Shown: positions 1 through 5,925, counted from the first letter of the stretch. The stretch is DNA of 6,185 bases from CAZVEV01 sp964625865 (GCA_964625865.1 CAZVEV010000329.1:1-6185), one strand, 5' to 3'. The notes: generated from the sequence alone by a model not told the origin. Numbers and translations: made by a program.

Positions 1-282
1 TCAGCTGCACAGCCGCTTCTGAAGGTATTCCAGACCACGATCGAAAGACTCCGAAAGAAGAAGGCAATCCAGACCTTGAACATCCAGGCCGCGGGTGGTG
101 TTGCCGTTCAGGTCAATGAAGTAGGAGAGCCCCGGCCCCCTCGTGCAAAGGACGAAGCCATTGTCGTGGCTGAGATGGAACTGCCCCGCGCCAAGAACGA
201 TGCTGTTGTGGTAGCTGAGATGGAGCTGCCTCCGGCCTACTCGCCGGAAGCGGAACCCGATCTCGCTCTGGAGGTGGCGTGA
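1..282 (+). CDS. 3' part of an unrecognised gene with an internal 15-residue duplication
   Basis: The reading frame is open from the first base to TGA at 280-282 (93 codons), so the gene probably begins outside the window; a TTG at 76 is a weaker alternative start with no good ribosome site. I do not recognise the family. The beginning is basic and helical (IERLRKKK). The middle holds two copies of a 15-residue unit, RAKDEAIVVAEMELP then RAKNDAVVVAEMELP, and the tail is acidic and proline-rich. Eight of the ten base differences between the copies fall at third codon positions of this frame, which is good evidence that it is translated and selected. The stop lies one base before the next ATG, and that gene's ribosome site (GGAGG, 270-274) lies inside this gene, so the two are probably co-translated. 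Function unknown. Confidence 0.6.
   Translation, partial: SAAQPLLKVFQTTIERLRKKKAIQTLNIQAAGGVAVQVNEVGEPRPPRAKDEAIVVAEMELPRAKNDAVVVAEMELPPAYSPEAEPDLALEVA
142..231 (+). repeat. Two-copy 45-bp in-frame tandem repeat
   Basis: Unit 1 covers 142-186 and unit 2 covers 187-231, exactly 15 codons each. They match at 35 of 45 bases by my count. Eight of the ten differences are third-position changes, and the protein changes only D to N, E to D and I to V. The copies are adjacent with no spacer, so this is an old intragenic duplication kept under selection at the protein level. Confidence 0.85.
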
Positions 283-283
283 C

Positions 284-736
284 ATGGGCAGTCCCGGCAG
301 TGAACGAACATACTGCCAGGGAACTCGCCTGACCGTCGAAGATGCCTTGTCGCTATCGATCAGCACGCTGCGGAGGCGCGGTCTTCTGAGCGATCGAGGC
401 GGCAGGCAGCGCTTCACCTGGAATAACGAACAAGGCGAGGTCATCGCATCGATCGACGTGGTGGTCGACATGACCAGTCGGCCAAGCCCGATCGTCCGAC
501 TCCAGTACATAGCATCGGTCGATGGGACACGGCACAGAATCGACCTGCCTGTGGCTCTGACGTCGAGCCTGCTACATCACAGAGGCCACCGTTGGTGGTT
601 TTCCTGCCCCGCATGCGGTCGCCGAGTCGGTGTGCTTCACCTGCCGCCGGGCGAGGTGTTCTTCGCGTGCAGAGCATGCCATGACCTCAGCTATCGTTCG
701 AGATGGCGTGGTCACAGGGACACGATCGAACGTTAA
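284..736 (+). CDS. Small zinc-ribbon protein, possibly C-terminally shortened
   Basis: A 150-residue protein starting at ATG 284, with GGAGG nine bases upstream and one base after the preceding stop. Residues about 15-35 form a helical stretch ending in RRRGLL. A beta-rich middle (about 43-92) includes a W-N-x-x-x-GEVIASI pattern. The C-terminal part has a treble-clef or zinc-ribbon pair, C108-P-A-C111 and C129-R-A-C132, followed by HDLSYRSR. This arrangement of a tryptophan-rich strand, CPxCGRRV, LPPG, FxCRxCxDLxYxS matches a widespread family of uncharacterised proteins often found near recombinases and integrated elements (from memory, not searched). The four cysteines suggest zinc binding; any nucleic-acid role is inference. 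Homologues I recall continue past the YxS motif, whereas this one ends 14 residues after it. The same frame reopens after TAA 734-736, so a premature stop is possible. Confidence 0.7.
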   Translation: MGSPGSERTYCQGTRLTVEDALSLSISTLRRRGLLSDRGGRQRFTWNNEQGEVIASIDVVVDMTSRPSPIVRLQYIASVDGTRHRIDLPVALTSSLLHHRGHRWWFSCPACGRRVGVLHLPPGEVFFACRACHDLSYRSRWRGHRDTIER

Positions 737-1036
737 CAGAGCGTGGGCTTGCCCAGCGATTACGTTGACGTTCCACGTGTCCCTGAACTACGTCTGGAAG
801 CGTCAGGCTACGACAGACCACCTCTGGAACCGCAGGGCTCCGGGGTGTGCACATTTGTGCACGGAACGCCATGGGTATACCACCTCTCCCGACGCGAGGA
901 ACATCGCGGCAGACCTCTTCCGCGACGTGACAGGGGCACTTCACCAGACAATACGATGCACGATACGACGACATTCGAACGCCTTGAGAGCCCGGAATTG
1001 AACTGAAGATCTCCCGCGGACCTCACGCAACGCGAA
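737..1036. other. 300-bp stretch with no convincing gene
   Basis: No reading frame here has both a plausible ribosome site and a recognisable product. The frame of the zinc-ribbon gene is open again from 737 to TGA at 1004-1006 (about 89 codons, PSDYVDVPRVPELRLEASGY near its start). It could be the decayed tail of that gene, but the protein is unrecognised and third-position GC is not marked. A GTGCAC-containing direct and inverted motif occurs at about 847-860. I see no terminator for either flanking gene, although the two genes converge here. Confidence 0.4.
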
Positions 1037-2323
1037 TCACGGTGAAGCCGGACCGAGACGCTCCTGCTCCGTTCCGCCTCGCCTGACGCGGAGCAGTTCG
1101 CCCCCAGCGGCGGACAGCGTGAATGAGACCGTCCCGTCGGCGGACTTCAGACTGCGCCATCGGGCGGTCTTGCGATCGAGCAGTTGGACCGCGGCCTGGG
1201 CGGCGTCCTTGACGTTCAACGCCAGGATCATCCGCTGCGGGGCGAAAGCGTTATGATTGGCCACGTACACCGCGTCATCACCACCGGGGTACGTGAAGAA
1301 GCCGAGTACGGCCTCGCCTTGCCTGACCTGGAGCCAGTGCTCGGCCGGGAAGGCGGGCAGGCCCCACGGCTGGCCGGGCTTCTTGGGCTTGTTCGACTCG
1401 TTCTTTGTCGTCGGCGTGGAATACACCGCGAGGGGACGCCCGATCTTCATCAGGTCCGCGTAGAGCGCCTTTCGCTCCCGGCCGATCCGCACCAGGTGGG
1501 CGAAGCGGTGCTTCGGGTCGATATTGCCCGCCTTGTCAAACGGTCCGCCGATGAACCAGATGCACACCTTCAGCCCGAACGGGAGCGACGTGTTCAGCGT
1601 GTAGCTGTTCCAGTTGTAGTTGCTGCCCAGGATCCATCGGCCGATATGGCCGTCCATATTGCGACAGTGCCCCATGTACCACCGCAAGTCCGCGAAGTGC
1701 CACACGAACCCTCGCTGCCAGTGATAGTCGTAGTACCCGTGAATCCCGTACTTCTGCTTGATCGCGTTGGCGTACGAGACGCGATACGTGCCCACCCAGA
1801 TCGGGTGCGTCGGGTCCCACTGCTTGAGCATCGCGACGTATTGCTCGATGCTCTTCTTGTCCGGATAACCGAAGTAGCTCAGCTTCTCGTTCCAGAGATT
1901 GTACCCCCAGACGCCCTCGTGGCCGCGGAGCTTGCGACACATCGCCTCGACGCGGCCGCGCTGGGCCGGACGGCGTATATCCGCCTCGACGCCCTTCTTC
2001 CACGCCAGGATGTCCACCATCATCTTCACGCCGTGCTTGCGGCACAGTTCGACGCGCCAGTCGCGGTAGACGCAGTGGATGGTGTTGAAGCCGGCCTTGC
2101 GCATGTTGACCAGCAGATTCTCGAAGACCTTCGGATCGGCCGAGAAGTGATCGACCGTGCCGTACCCCGGCGAGAGGACAAACGCGAACTCCTTCGGCGG
2201 AGCGGGAGACGTGTTGGTCTTGGGTTCGGCCTTGCCCGACTCGGCGCCCCGGGCCGGGGCGCCGCACAGCAGCGCTATCATGGCAGGAACGACCGCGAGT
2301 GCGAGTCTGCAGATGGTCTGCAC
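1037..2323 (-). CDS. Secreted glycoside-hydrolase-like (TIM-barrel) protein
   Basis: A 428-residue protein read from GTG 2323. I chose this start because AGGAG (2333-2337) lies nine bases upstream and it gives a clean signal peptide: MQTICR, then a hydrophobic core, then cleavage near residue 27 (ARGA/ES). The frame is open back to 2554, but that stretch is not signal-like. After a proline-rich linker (about 33-43), residues 45-300 look like an alternating beta/alpha barrel. It has FNTIHCVYRDW, KHGVKMMVDILAW and then GVWGYNLWNEKLSYFG, with N145-E146 in the position of the clan GH-A acid/base pair on strand 4. Many aromatic residues follow (YYDYHWQRGFVWHF, NYNWNSY), as in a sugar-binding cleft. 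I could not identify a clear second catalytic glutamate on strand 7. Residues about 330-414 form a C-terminal beta domain (VLGFFTYPGGDDAVYVANHN). Substrate unknown; the nearby sulfatases suggest a sulfated polysaccharide. It could also be a binding protein or an inactive relative. Confidence 0.75.
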   Translation of the reverse strand: MQTICRLALAVVPAMIALLCGAPARGAESGKAEPKTNTSPAPPKEFAFVLSPGYGTVDHFSADPKVFENLLVNMRKAGFNTIHCVYRDWRVELCRKHGVKMMVDILAWKKGVEADIRRPAQRGRVEAMCRKLRGHEGVWGYNLWNEKLSYFGYPDKKSIEQYVAMLKQWDPTHPIWVGTYRVSYANAIKQKYGIHGYYDYHWQRGFVWHFADLRWYMGHCRNMDGHIGRWILGSNYNWNSYTLNTSLPFGLKVCIWFIGGPFDKAGNIDPKHRFAHLVRIGRERKALYADLMKIGRPLAVYSTPTTKNESNKPKKPGQPWGLPAFPAEHWLQVRQGEAVLGFFTYPGGDDAVYVANHNAFAPQRMILALNVKDAAQAAVQLLDRKTARWRSLKSADGTVSFTLSAAGGELLRVRRGGTEQERLGPASP

Positions 2324-2395
2324 GGGCCGCGTCTCCTGGACTACCTCGGATTTCCCAGATAACCTCCAGTTCGCAACTCCGCGAACTGATTCTGT

Positions 2396-2425
2396 AGTAT
2401 TGACCGATCTCGAAGAGGCTATCAA
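2396..2425 (-). promoter_or_regulatory. Possible sigma70-type promoter of the glycoside-hydrolase-like gene
   Basis: On the minus strand, TTGATA (2420-2425) and AATACT (2396-2401) are separated by 18 bases. They match the -35 and -10 consensus at four of six positions each. Transcription would begin about 65 bases before the GTG start. This is a pattern match only, in an otherwise gene-free leader. Confidence 0.35.
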
Positions 2426-2541
2426 GCACAATCTTCGACACGAACGCAGCTTCTTGCATGTCGCCAGCAGGAGTGCGTGTATGACATGCCCGTCGAACAA
2501 CCGCATGAGAAACGCCCCGACCTGGGGTGTCTGTCTGACGG

Positions 2542-2590
2542 CGTATGGTCCCAAAACTCAGCCGTGCCGGAATCGTATCCGTGATTCGTG
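2542..2590 (+). repeat. Isolated end of the same insertion-element family as 3483-4214
   Basis: Bases 2542-2564 begin CGTATGGTCCCAAAACTC and match the inverted copy at 4190-4212 at every position (23 of 23). They match the copy at 3485-3507 with one difference. Similarity to the 3483 end continues inward (TGCCGGAAT, then TCCG, then GATTCG) to about 2590 versus 3535, so this is the transposase-stop-side end of a related element. I see no transposase fragment in 2591-2851. It may be a solo remnant, or the far end of a larger composite reaching to 4214. Confidence 0.85.
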
Positions 2591-2732
2591 AACCGTTGAG
2601 ATCGCCGGGGTGAGTGGAGGCGACGGCGATGGTCTGCTTGGATCGACAGCAAACCGCTACTTACAGCCCCAACCGTTCCACGTCGTAGCCCGGAAAGGCT
2701 CTCATACAGGCTTGTCGGGGTCAGAAGGACGT

Positions 2733-2760
2733 TTGCTGAGCCTCGAGACCGTGATAGAAT
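2733..2760 (+). promoter_or_regulatory. Possible promoter of the ankyrin lipoprotein gene
   Basis: TTGCTG (2733-2738) and TAGAAT (2755-2760) are 16 bases apart. The -10 matches the consensus at five of six positions; the -35 has only the TTG core. The start of transcription would fall near 2767, leaving a leader of about 85 bases before ATG 2852. Confidence 0.4.
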
Positions 2761-2770
2761 CATTGGAGAG

Positions 2771-2789
2771 GCCCACGACGGTCGTGGGC
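2771..2789 (+). promoter_or_regulatory. Perfect hairpin in the ankyrin gene leader
   Basis: GCCCACGAC and GTCGTGGGC are exact inverted repeats separated by one base, so an RNA stem of seven or eight pairs with a small loop is expected. It lies a few bases after the predicted transcription start and about 60 bases before the ATG. No T-run follows, so it is not a standard terminator. A smaller CGGG-GAAT-CCCG hairpin (about 2823-2834) lies just before the ribosome site. A role in mRNA stability or translation control is inference. Confidence 0.5.
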
Positions 2790-2851
2790 GCAATGCCATC
2801 TGATGGGAAATCTCGGTCTATCCGGGGAATCCCGATGTAAGGATCGCAACG

Positions 2852-3388
2852 ATGAAGGTAGCTTCCTACGTTCTTGTGTTGGCCGGCTCACTGCTGGTCT
2901 CCGGCTGCACGACGATCCACGGGGCCGCAAGGCAGGGGGATCTAGCGCGCGTGCAGAGATTGCTCCGTTCCGGCACGCCTGCCGAGTCCAAGGGGCAAAG
3001 GGGAGAGACACCGCTGTTCGGCGCTGCCCGTGGTGGGCACGTCGACGTGGCGGAGGTCCTTTTGGCCGAAGGCGCGGACGTGAACGTCCGGAATGACAAA
3101 GGCGGGACACCACTGCATGCTTCTGCCTGCAAGGGACAGCCGGCGATGGCGGAGTTCCTGATCGGCAAGGGGGCCAAGGTCAACGCGCGCGCCAACAACG
3201 GCCAGACTCCGCTGCACAAGGCCGCCAACGGGGGGGATCGCCAGGGCAACAGGCCGGGACCGGGCCACCTGGCGGCGGCGAAGGTGCTCCTGAAGCACGG
3301 AGCCGATCCCCACCTCAAGGACAACAGCGGCAAGACGCCGCTGGACCTGGCTGGCACGGAAGAGATGAAGGCCCTCCTGACGAAGTAG
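2852..3388 (+). CDS. Ankyrin-repeat lipoprotein
   Basis: A 178-residue protein starting at ATG 2852, with AAGGA eight bases upstream. The N-terminus is a lipoprotein signal: MK, a hydrophobic core, then lipobox V16-S-G-C19, so it should be anchored to a membrane on the outer side of the cytoplasmic membrane. It then has about four ankyrin repeats: 20-50 (degenerate first repeat), 51-83 (ETPLFGAARGGHVDVAEVLL), 84-116 (GTPLHASACKGQPAMAEFL) and 117-160 (QTPLHKAANGG...AAAKVLLKHGADPHLKDNSG). A C-terminal cap, KTPLDLAGTEEMKALL, follows. The fourth repeat carries an insertion of about ten residues (DRQGNRPGPG) in its helix-turn-helix region. Ankyrin repeats bind other proteins; the partner is unknown. 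The gene runs opposite to its minus-strand neighbours and sits between two same-orientation ends of an insertion-element family (2542 and 3483). It has its own putative promoter and leader hairpin. Confidence 0.9.
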   Translation: MKVASYVLVLAGSLLVSGCTTIHGAARQGDLARVQRLLRSGTPAESKGQRGETPLFGAARGGHVDVAEVLLAEGADVNVRNDKGGTPLHASACKGQPAMAEFLIGKGAKVNARANNGQTPLHKAANGGDRQGNRPGPGHLAAAKVLLKHGADPHLKDNSGKTPLDLAGTEEMKALLTK

Positions 3389-3482
3389 CGGCGGTGTGGC
3401 CGACGGACGAGATTCTCCGGTAGCGAAGCGGACCACGTGTGCCGTGCAAACGTGCGTTGTTCCAGCAGGCGAGAGTCCTGCC

Positions 3483-3507
3483 CCCGTATGGTCCCAAACC
3501 TCAGCCG
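3483..3507 (+). repeat. Terminal inverted repeat, transposase-stop side
   Basis: It begins CCCGTATGGTCCCAAACC and ends CAGCCG. It is the inverse of 4190-4214 with a single C/A difference. The first bases (CGTA) are shared by all three copies in the window, so they belong to the repeat or to a strict target preference. Confidence 0.85.
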
Positions 3508-3522
3508 TGCCGGAATGGCGTC

Positions 3523-3627
3523 CGCGATTCGCGGTGAAACCACCGCTTGAACTCCCCACAGGCTGCTCTTCGGCCCAACGTCGTAGGCGGTTCGCCGCTA
3601 TGATCCGTTCGGATCTCGGAAACCGAG
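3523..3627. other. Cluster of short perfect hairpins inside the element
   Basis: Five perfect inverted repeats lie in about 105 bases: CGCGA-T-TCGCG (3523-3533), GCGGTG-AAAC-CACCGC (3531-3546, overlapping the first), GCGG-TTCG-CCGC (3587-3598), ATCCG-TT-CGGAT (3603-3614) and CTCGG-AAA-CCGAG (3615-3627). No gene covers them. They may fold as RNA downstream of the transposase or act as structured DNA near the element end. The two solo-end copies differ in the first hairpin. Confidence 0.5.
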
Positions 3628-3690
3628 GCGGTAAACATGCTCCGGGCGCACACCGTACCCGGCGAGCACACCCATCTGCCCCCCTACCAC

Positions 3691-4094
3691 TTACGCTGCT
3701 CGATGGTAGTACCGCAAGAGACCGCCCAATCGGTCGCGACACTGCACTTGGCCATCCGGACCACCAGATCCCGGACTGTCTCTCGCGTTCGCGGCCGCCC
3801 CACTCCTCGCTTGCCACTGGCGTCGTACTTCCTGGCAATCAGCTACCGATACCACCGCAGGATTGTGTCTGGTGTAACAAGCGTCTCGATCCCCATCAAC
3901 ACTCTCCGCCCCAGCGTCTTGCCCTTGACCGCCAGACGACGACGCTGGTCATCGGTGAAACGGATTCGCTTGCCCTTCAGATGCTCACGAAGCACCCGGT
4001 TCTCTTCCTGAAGGTACTCGACGATGTCCTGCTGCTGCCGATTCAGCCATCCGGCCAATGCTACCACAAGAATCTGCCACACATGCGCTATCAT
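3691..4094 (-). pseudogene. Transposase relic (rve/DDE type), internally deleted
   Basis: Starting at ATG 4094, 83 codons read MIAHVWQILVV...EENRVLREHLKGKRIRFTDDQRRRLA...TPDTILRWYR. This resembles the N-terminus of integrase-core transposases common in planctomycetes (from memory). A TAG at 3843-3845 interrupts it, and the family reading resumes at once in the same frame: LIARKYDASGKRGVGRPR, then ETVRDLVVRMAK. At about 3747-3749 the frame and the homology both change: the +1 frame gives VQCRDRLGGLLRYYHRAA and then TAA at 3691-3693, which looks like the normal C-terminus of the same family. The whole catalytic middle, probably around 200 residues judged by remembered family length, is therefore missing. 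Three lesions (stop, deletion, frameshift) make it non-functional. Confidence 0.8.
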
Positions 4095-4189
4095 AGTGGC
4101 GATTCTACCGTCTCAAAATGCTGCGTGACAGGCCGAACCCACTGCTTGGGACTGTCCTGTAAGCCCTTCTTGAAACACGACCTGCCGTC

Positions 4190-4214
4190 CGGCTGAGTTT
4201 TGGGACCATACGGG
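4190..4214 (-). repeat. Terminal inverted repeat, transposase-start side
   Basis: Read on the minus strand it begins CCCGTATGGTCCCAAAAC. Its inner 23 bases are identical to 2542-2564, and it differs at one position from 3483-3507. Its outer edge coincides with the point where the Tat-sulfatase reading frame loses homology. Confidence 0.85.
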
Positions 4215-4333
4215 ATGATATTGGGCTTGGCCTTGGCGGACGGGGCGGCTTCAGCACCTAACGCCCAGGCGGCGGGCGCCGCGAGGGCGGCGGATTGGAG
4301 GAAGCTCCGTCTGGTCAGTCGGGGAGTTCTCAT
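4214..4333 (-). pseudogene. Truncated Tat-exported sulfatase: first 40 codons only
   Basis: ATG 4333 opens a frame reading MRTPRLTRRSFLQSAALAAP, then an alanine-rich stretch and AKAKPNII. The RRSFLQ motif with a hydrophobic core is a twin-arginine export signal. KPNII is the usual opening of the sulfatase domain (KPNIIxIxxDD), so the gene was almost certainly a second sulfatase. The next codons come from the element terminal repeat (PYGPKTQP) and the frame ends at 4091, giving an 80-residue fusion with no metal site and no formylglycine motif. AGGAG lies 12 bases before the ATG, rather far. It follows the intact sulfatase on the same strand by 73 bases, so the two probably formed an operon. 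The rest of the gene is not found beyond the other end of the element. Confidence 0.8.
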
Positions 4334-4406
4334 CGTCCAATGGCTCTCCTGCGGCCGCGGGGCGGTGCTTGTGGGCCTGGGTGACTGCTGGGGAATCTGG
4401 TTTGCC

Positions 4407-5912
4407 TCAGCGTCGTTTCCTGCTTCTGTTCTCGCCTCCCAGCGGAGTGACGGTCAGCGATCTCTGCGGGTCGTCTGGGTCCGTCAGCGCGGGTTTGGAG
4501 GCGTTGACGGGAGGGTCCCAGGGATTGGTGACGGGCAAGTACTTCGGGTCATTGTCCACCTTGGCGAAGTTGACCCGGGCGTGTTTGAGGAGGGTCTCGA
4601 CCGTCTTCTTCCGCGCGGGATCTGCCAGCAGGTCCGTTGCTTCACCAGGATCCCGTTCGAGGTCAAAGAGCTTCTCTGGATTGCGATCGGGGCCTATGAA
4701 GAGCTTGTATCGCCCGTTCTTGATCACCCGGTCGCGGTAGTAATAGCGATTGACCACCCGCCCGTCGCGGTTGACCGCCCGCAGCGGCTTGCCTCCCATC
4801 GCGACAATCCACTCCCGCGCACTGGTCTTGGCTTTCCCGGTGAAGACGTTTCGCTGGGAGACGCCGTCCAGCGCGTACTTCGCGGGGAGCTTGGCGCCGG
4901 CGAAGTCCGCGAAGGTCACCGCCAGGTCCGTGAAGTCCAGCAGCGCCTGTGTGCGAACGCCCTTCGGTACGATCGCGGGGCAATTGACAATGAACGGCGC
5001 ATCGACGCCGTTCTCGGTGGTCTTGGTCTTGCCTCCTCTCACCTGGCGGCCGTTCAGGCCGTTGGTGAAACAGCCCGGACTGCCGTTGTCGGTAGTCCAG
5101 ACGATGATCGTGTTGTCGCGCAGGCCTTCGGCCTCCAGAAACCCCACCATCTTGCCCACAAGGTGGTCCATGTACCGCACCATGGCCGCGTACTTGGCCT
5201 TGTTGCCGTCCCCGGTGAACTCCCCAAGCGGCGGCGGCTTGATGAATGGGCCGTGGACGAGATTGAAGGCGTAGTACACGAAGAAGGGCTTGGCCTTGTT
5301 GCGCTTCATGAAGTCCGTGGCGAAATTGAACACCAGGTCCGGGCCGAATTTGTCCCGGAAAATGGTGTTGGTGTTGTCCCTCGCGCCCCGGCCGTGGAAG
5401 AAACGCGGGTTCCAATAGCGCCCGTCCTTGCCCTTGAGCTTCGGGTCGTGGCTGCGTGCCCAGACGAAGTACTCGTCGAACCCGATGTCGTACGGGGAGT
5501 TGGGCATGGTCTCGGTATCCGTCAACTGCCACTTGCCCACCGCACAGGTCGCGTAGCCGGCCGTGCGAAGGATGTTGCCCACGGTCGGGTTGCTTCGCCA
5601 GTCCAGGTAGGCCCGTCCCCACAGCGGCGGGTCCCAGTGGTCCACCCAGCCGTTGGTGCTGGGGTACTGCCCCGTCATGATGCACATGCGCGTGGGAACG
5701 CACTGCGGCATCGAGTATGCATTGTCGAACTGCATTCCCGTCGCGGCCAGCCTGTCGACATGCGGGGTCTTTGTGTTCACGCCGCCATAGCAGTTGACCC
5801 ACTCCTTGCCCATGTCATCCACCATCATGAAGACGATGTTGGGGGGCTTGCCCGCCATGGCCGAGGGGACCATGCAGCCAAGGAGGGCCACGACCAAGCT
5901 GATTCTCCTCAT
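4407..5912 (-). CDS. Secreted type I sulfatase
   Basis: A 501-residue protein from ATG 5912, chosen because AGGAG lies seven bases upstream and it starts a good signal peptide (MRRISLVVALLGCMVPSAMA, cleavage near residue 20). The frame extends 28 codons further upstream, but into the broken dnaX junction. The alkaline-phosphatase-like sulfatase fold begins at KPPNIVFMMVDDMG, with metal ligands D32 and D33. The C-x-P-x-R motif is C71-V-P-T-R75, followed by MCIMTGQYP; C71 should be oxidised to formylglycine by a sulfatase-modifying enzyme, which is not in this window. Other family residues are K127 (VGKW), H220 (NLVHGP), D275-N276 (TTDNGS) and K295 (GGK). A C-terminal subdomain includes KLFDLERDPGEATDL. 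It hydrolyses sulfate esters, probably on polysaccharides outside the cytoplasm; the substrate cannot be read from sequence. Threonine at the fourth motif position is a variant of the usual S/A. All key residues are present. Confidence 0.93.
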   Translation of the reverse strand: MRRISLVVALLGCMVPSAMAGKPPNIVFMMVDDMGKEWVNCYGGVNTKTPHVDRLAATGMQFDNAYSMPQCVPTRMCIMTGQYPSTNGWVDHWDPPLWGRAYLDWRSNPTVGNILRTAGYATCAVGKWQLTDTETMPNSPYDIGFDEYFVWARSHDPKLKGKDGRYWNPRFFHGRGARDNTNTIFRDKFGPDLVFNFATDFMKRNKAKPFFVYYAFNLVHGPFIKPPPLGEFTGDGNKAKYAAMVRYMDHLVGKMVGFLEAEGLRDNTIIVWTTDNGSPGCFTNGLNGRQVRGGKTKTTENGVDAPFIVNCPAIVPKGVRTQALLDFTDLAVTFADFAGAKLPAKYALDGVSQRNVFTGKAKTSAREWIVAMGGKPLRAVNRDGRVVNRYYYRDRVIKNGRYKLFIGPDRNPEKLFDLERDPGEATDLLADPARKKTVETLLKHARVNFAKVDNDPKYLPVTNPWDPPVNASKPALTDPDDPQRSLTVTPLGGENRSRKRR

Positions 5913-5925
5913 GTCAGCGCTCCTG

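Larger units (their letters stand above)
3483..4214 (-). mobile_element. Decayed insertion element with terminal inverted repeats
   Basis: A segment of about 732 bp bounded by 25-bp inverted repeats (3483-3507 and 4190-4214) that agree at 24 of 25 positions. It contains one minus-strand transposase relic and a long non-coding, hairpin-rich segment on the transposase 3' side. Because the transposase has lost its catalytic middle, the element cannot move by itself, but its intact ends could still be acted on by a related enzyme in trans. I see no matching target-site duplication: the left flank ends in CCTGC and the right flank begins GATGAT. This suggests recombination after insertion, or a mechanism without duplication. 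The transposase end reads into a truncated sulfatase gene. The family is an rve/DDE-type element; I cannot assign an IS family. Confidence 0.8.

Noticed and set aside
1..510. Long minus-strand reading frame opposite the first two genes
   Set aside because: Third-position changes in the 142-231 repeat and the CxxC motifs support the plus strand; the minus-strand protein has no recognisable features.
985..1025. tRNA-like T-loop (GTTCAATTCC on the minus strand)
   Set aside because: The T-stem has an A-C mismatch, and no anticodon arm, D-arm or acceptor stem can be built around it.
1029..1047. Another element remnant near the hydrolase stop codon (resembles 3523-3541, about 16 of 19 bases)
   Set aside because: It is short, lacks the terminal repeat next to it and overlaps the gene end; chance similarity is likely.
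1184..2362. Long plus-strand reading frame (392 codons) opposite the hydrolase-like gene
   Set aside because: It is antisense to a gene with signal peptide, ribosome site and domain motifs; its low-complexity L/V/R-rich protein is typical of shadow frames in GC-rich DNA.
2324..2554. 77-residue N-terminal extension of the hydrolase-like protein
   Set aside because: It begins inside the insertion-element end, has no ribosome site and would bury the signal peptide.
2771..2850. Cyclic-di-GMP riboswitch before the ankyrin gene (GCGCAATGCC resembles a conserved piece)
   Set aside because: The other conserved elements and the paired stems of that class are missing.
3465..3481. Terminator after the ankyrin gene (GCAGG/CCTGC stem)
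   Set aside because: Only five pairs, a seven-base loop, and no T-run on either strand.
3396..4196. Plus-strand frame across the element
   Set aside because: It is antisense to the transposase relic, and its product has no recognisable domain.
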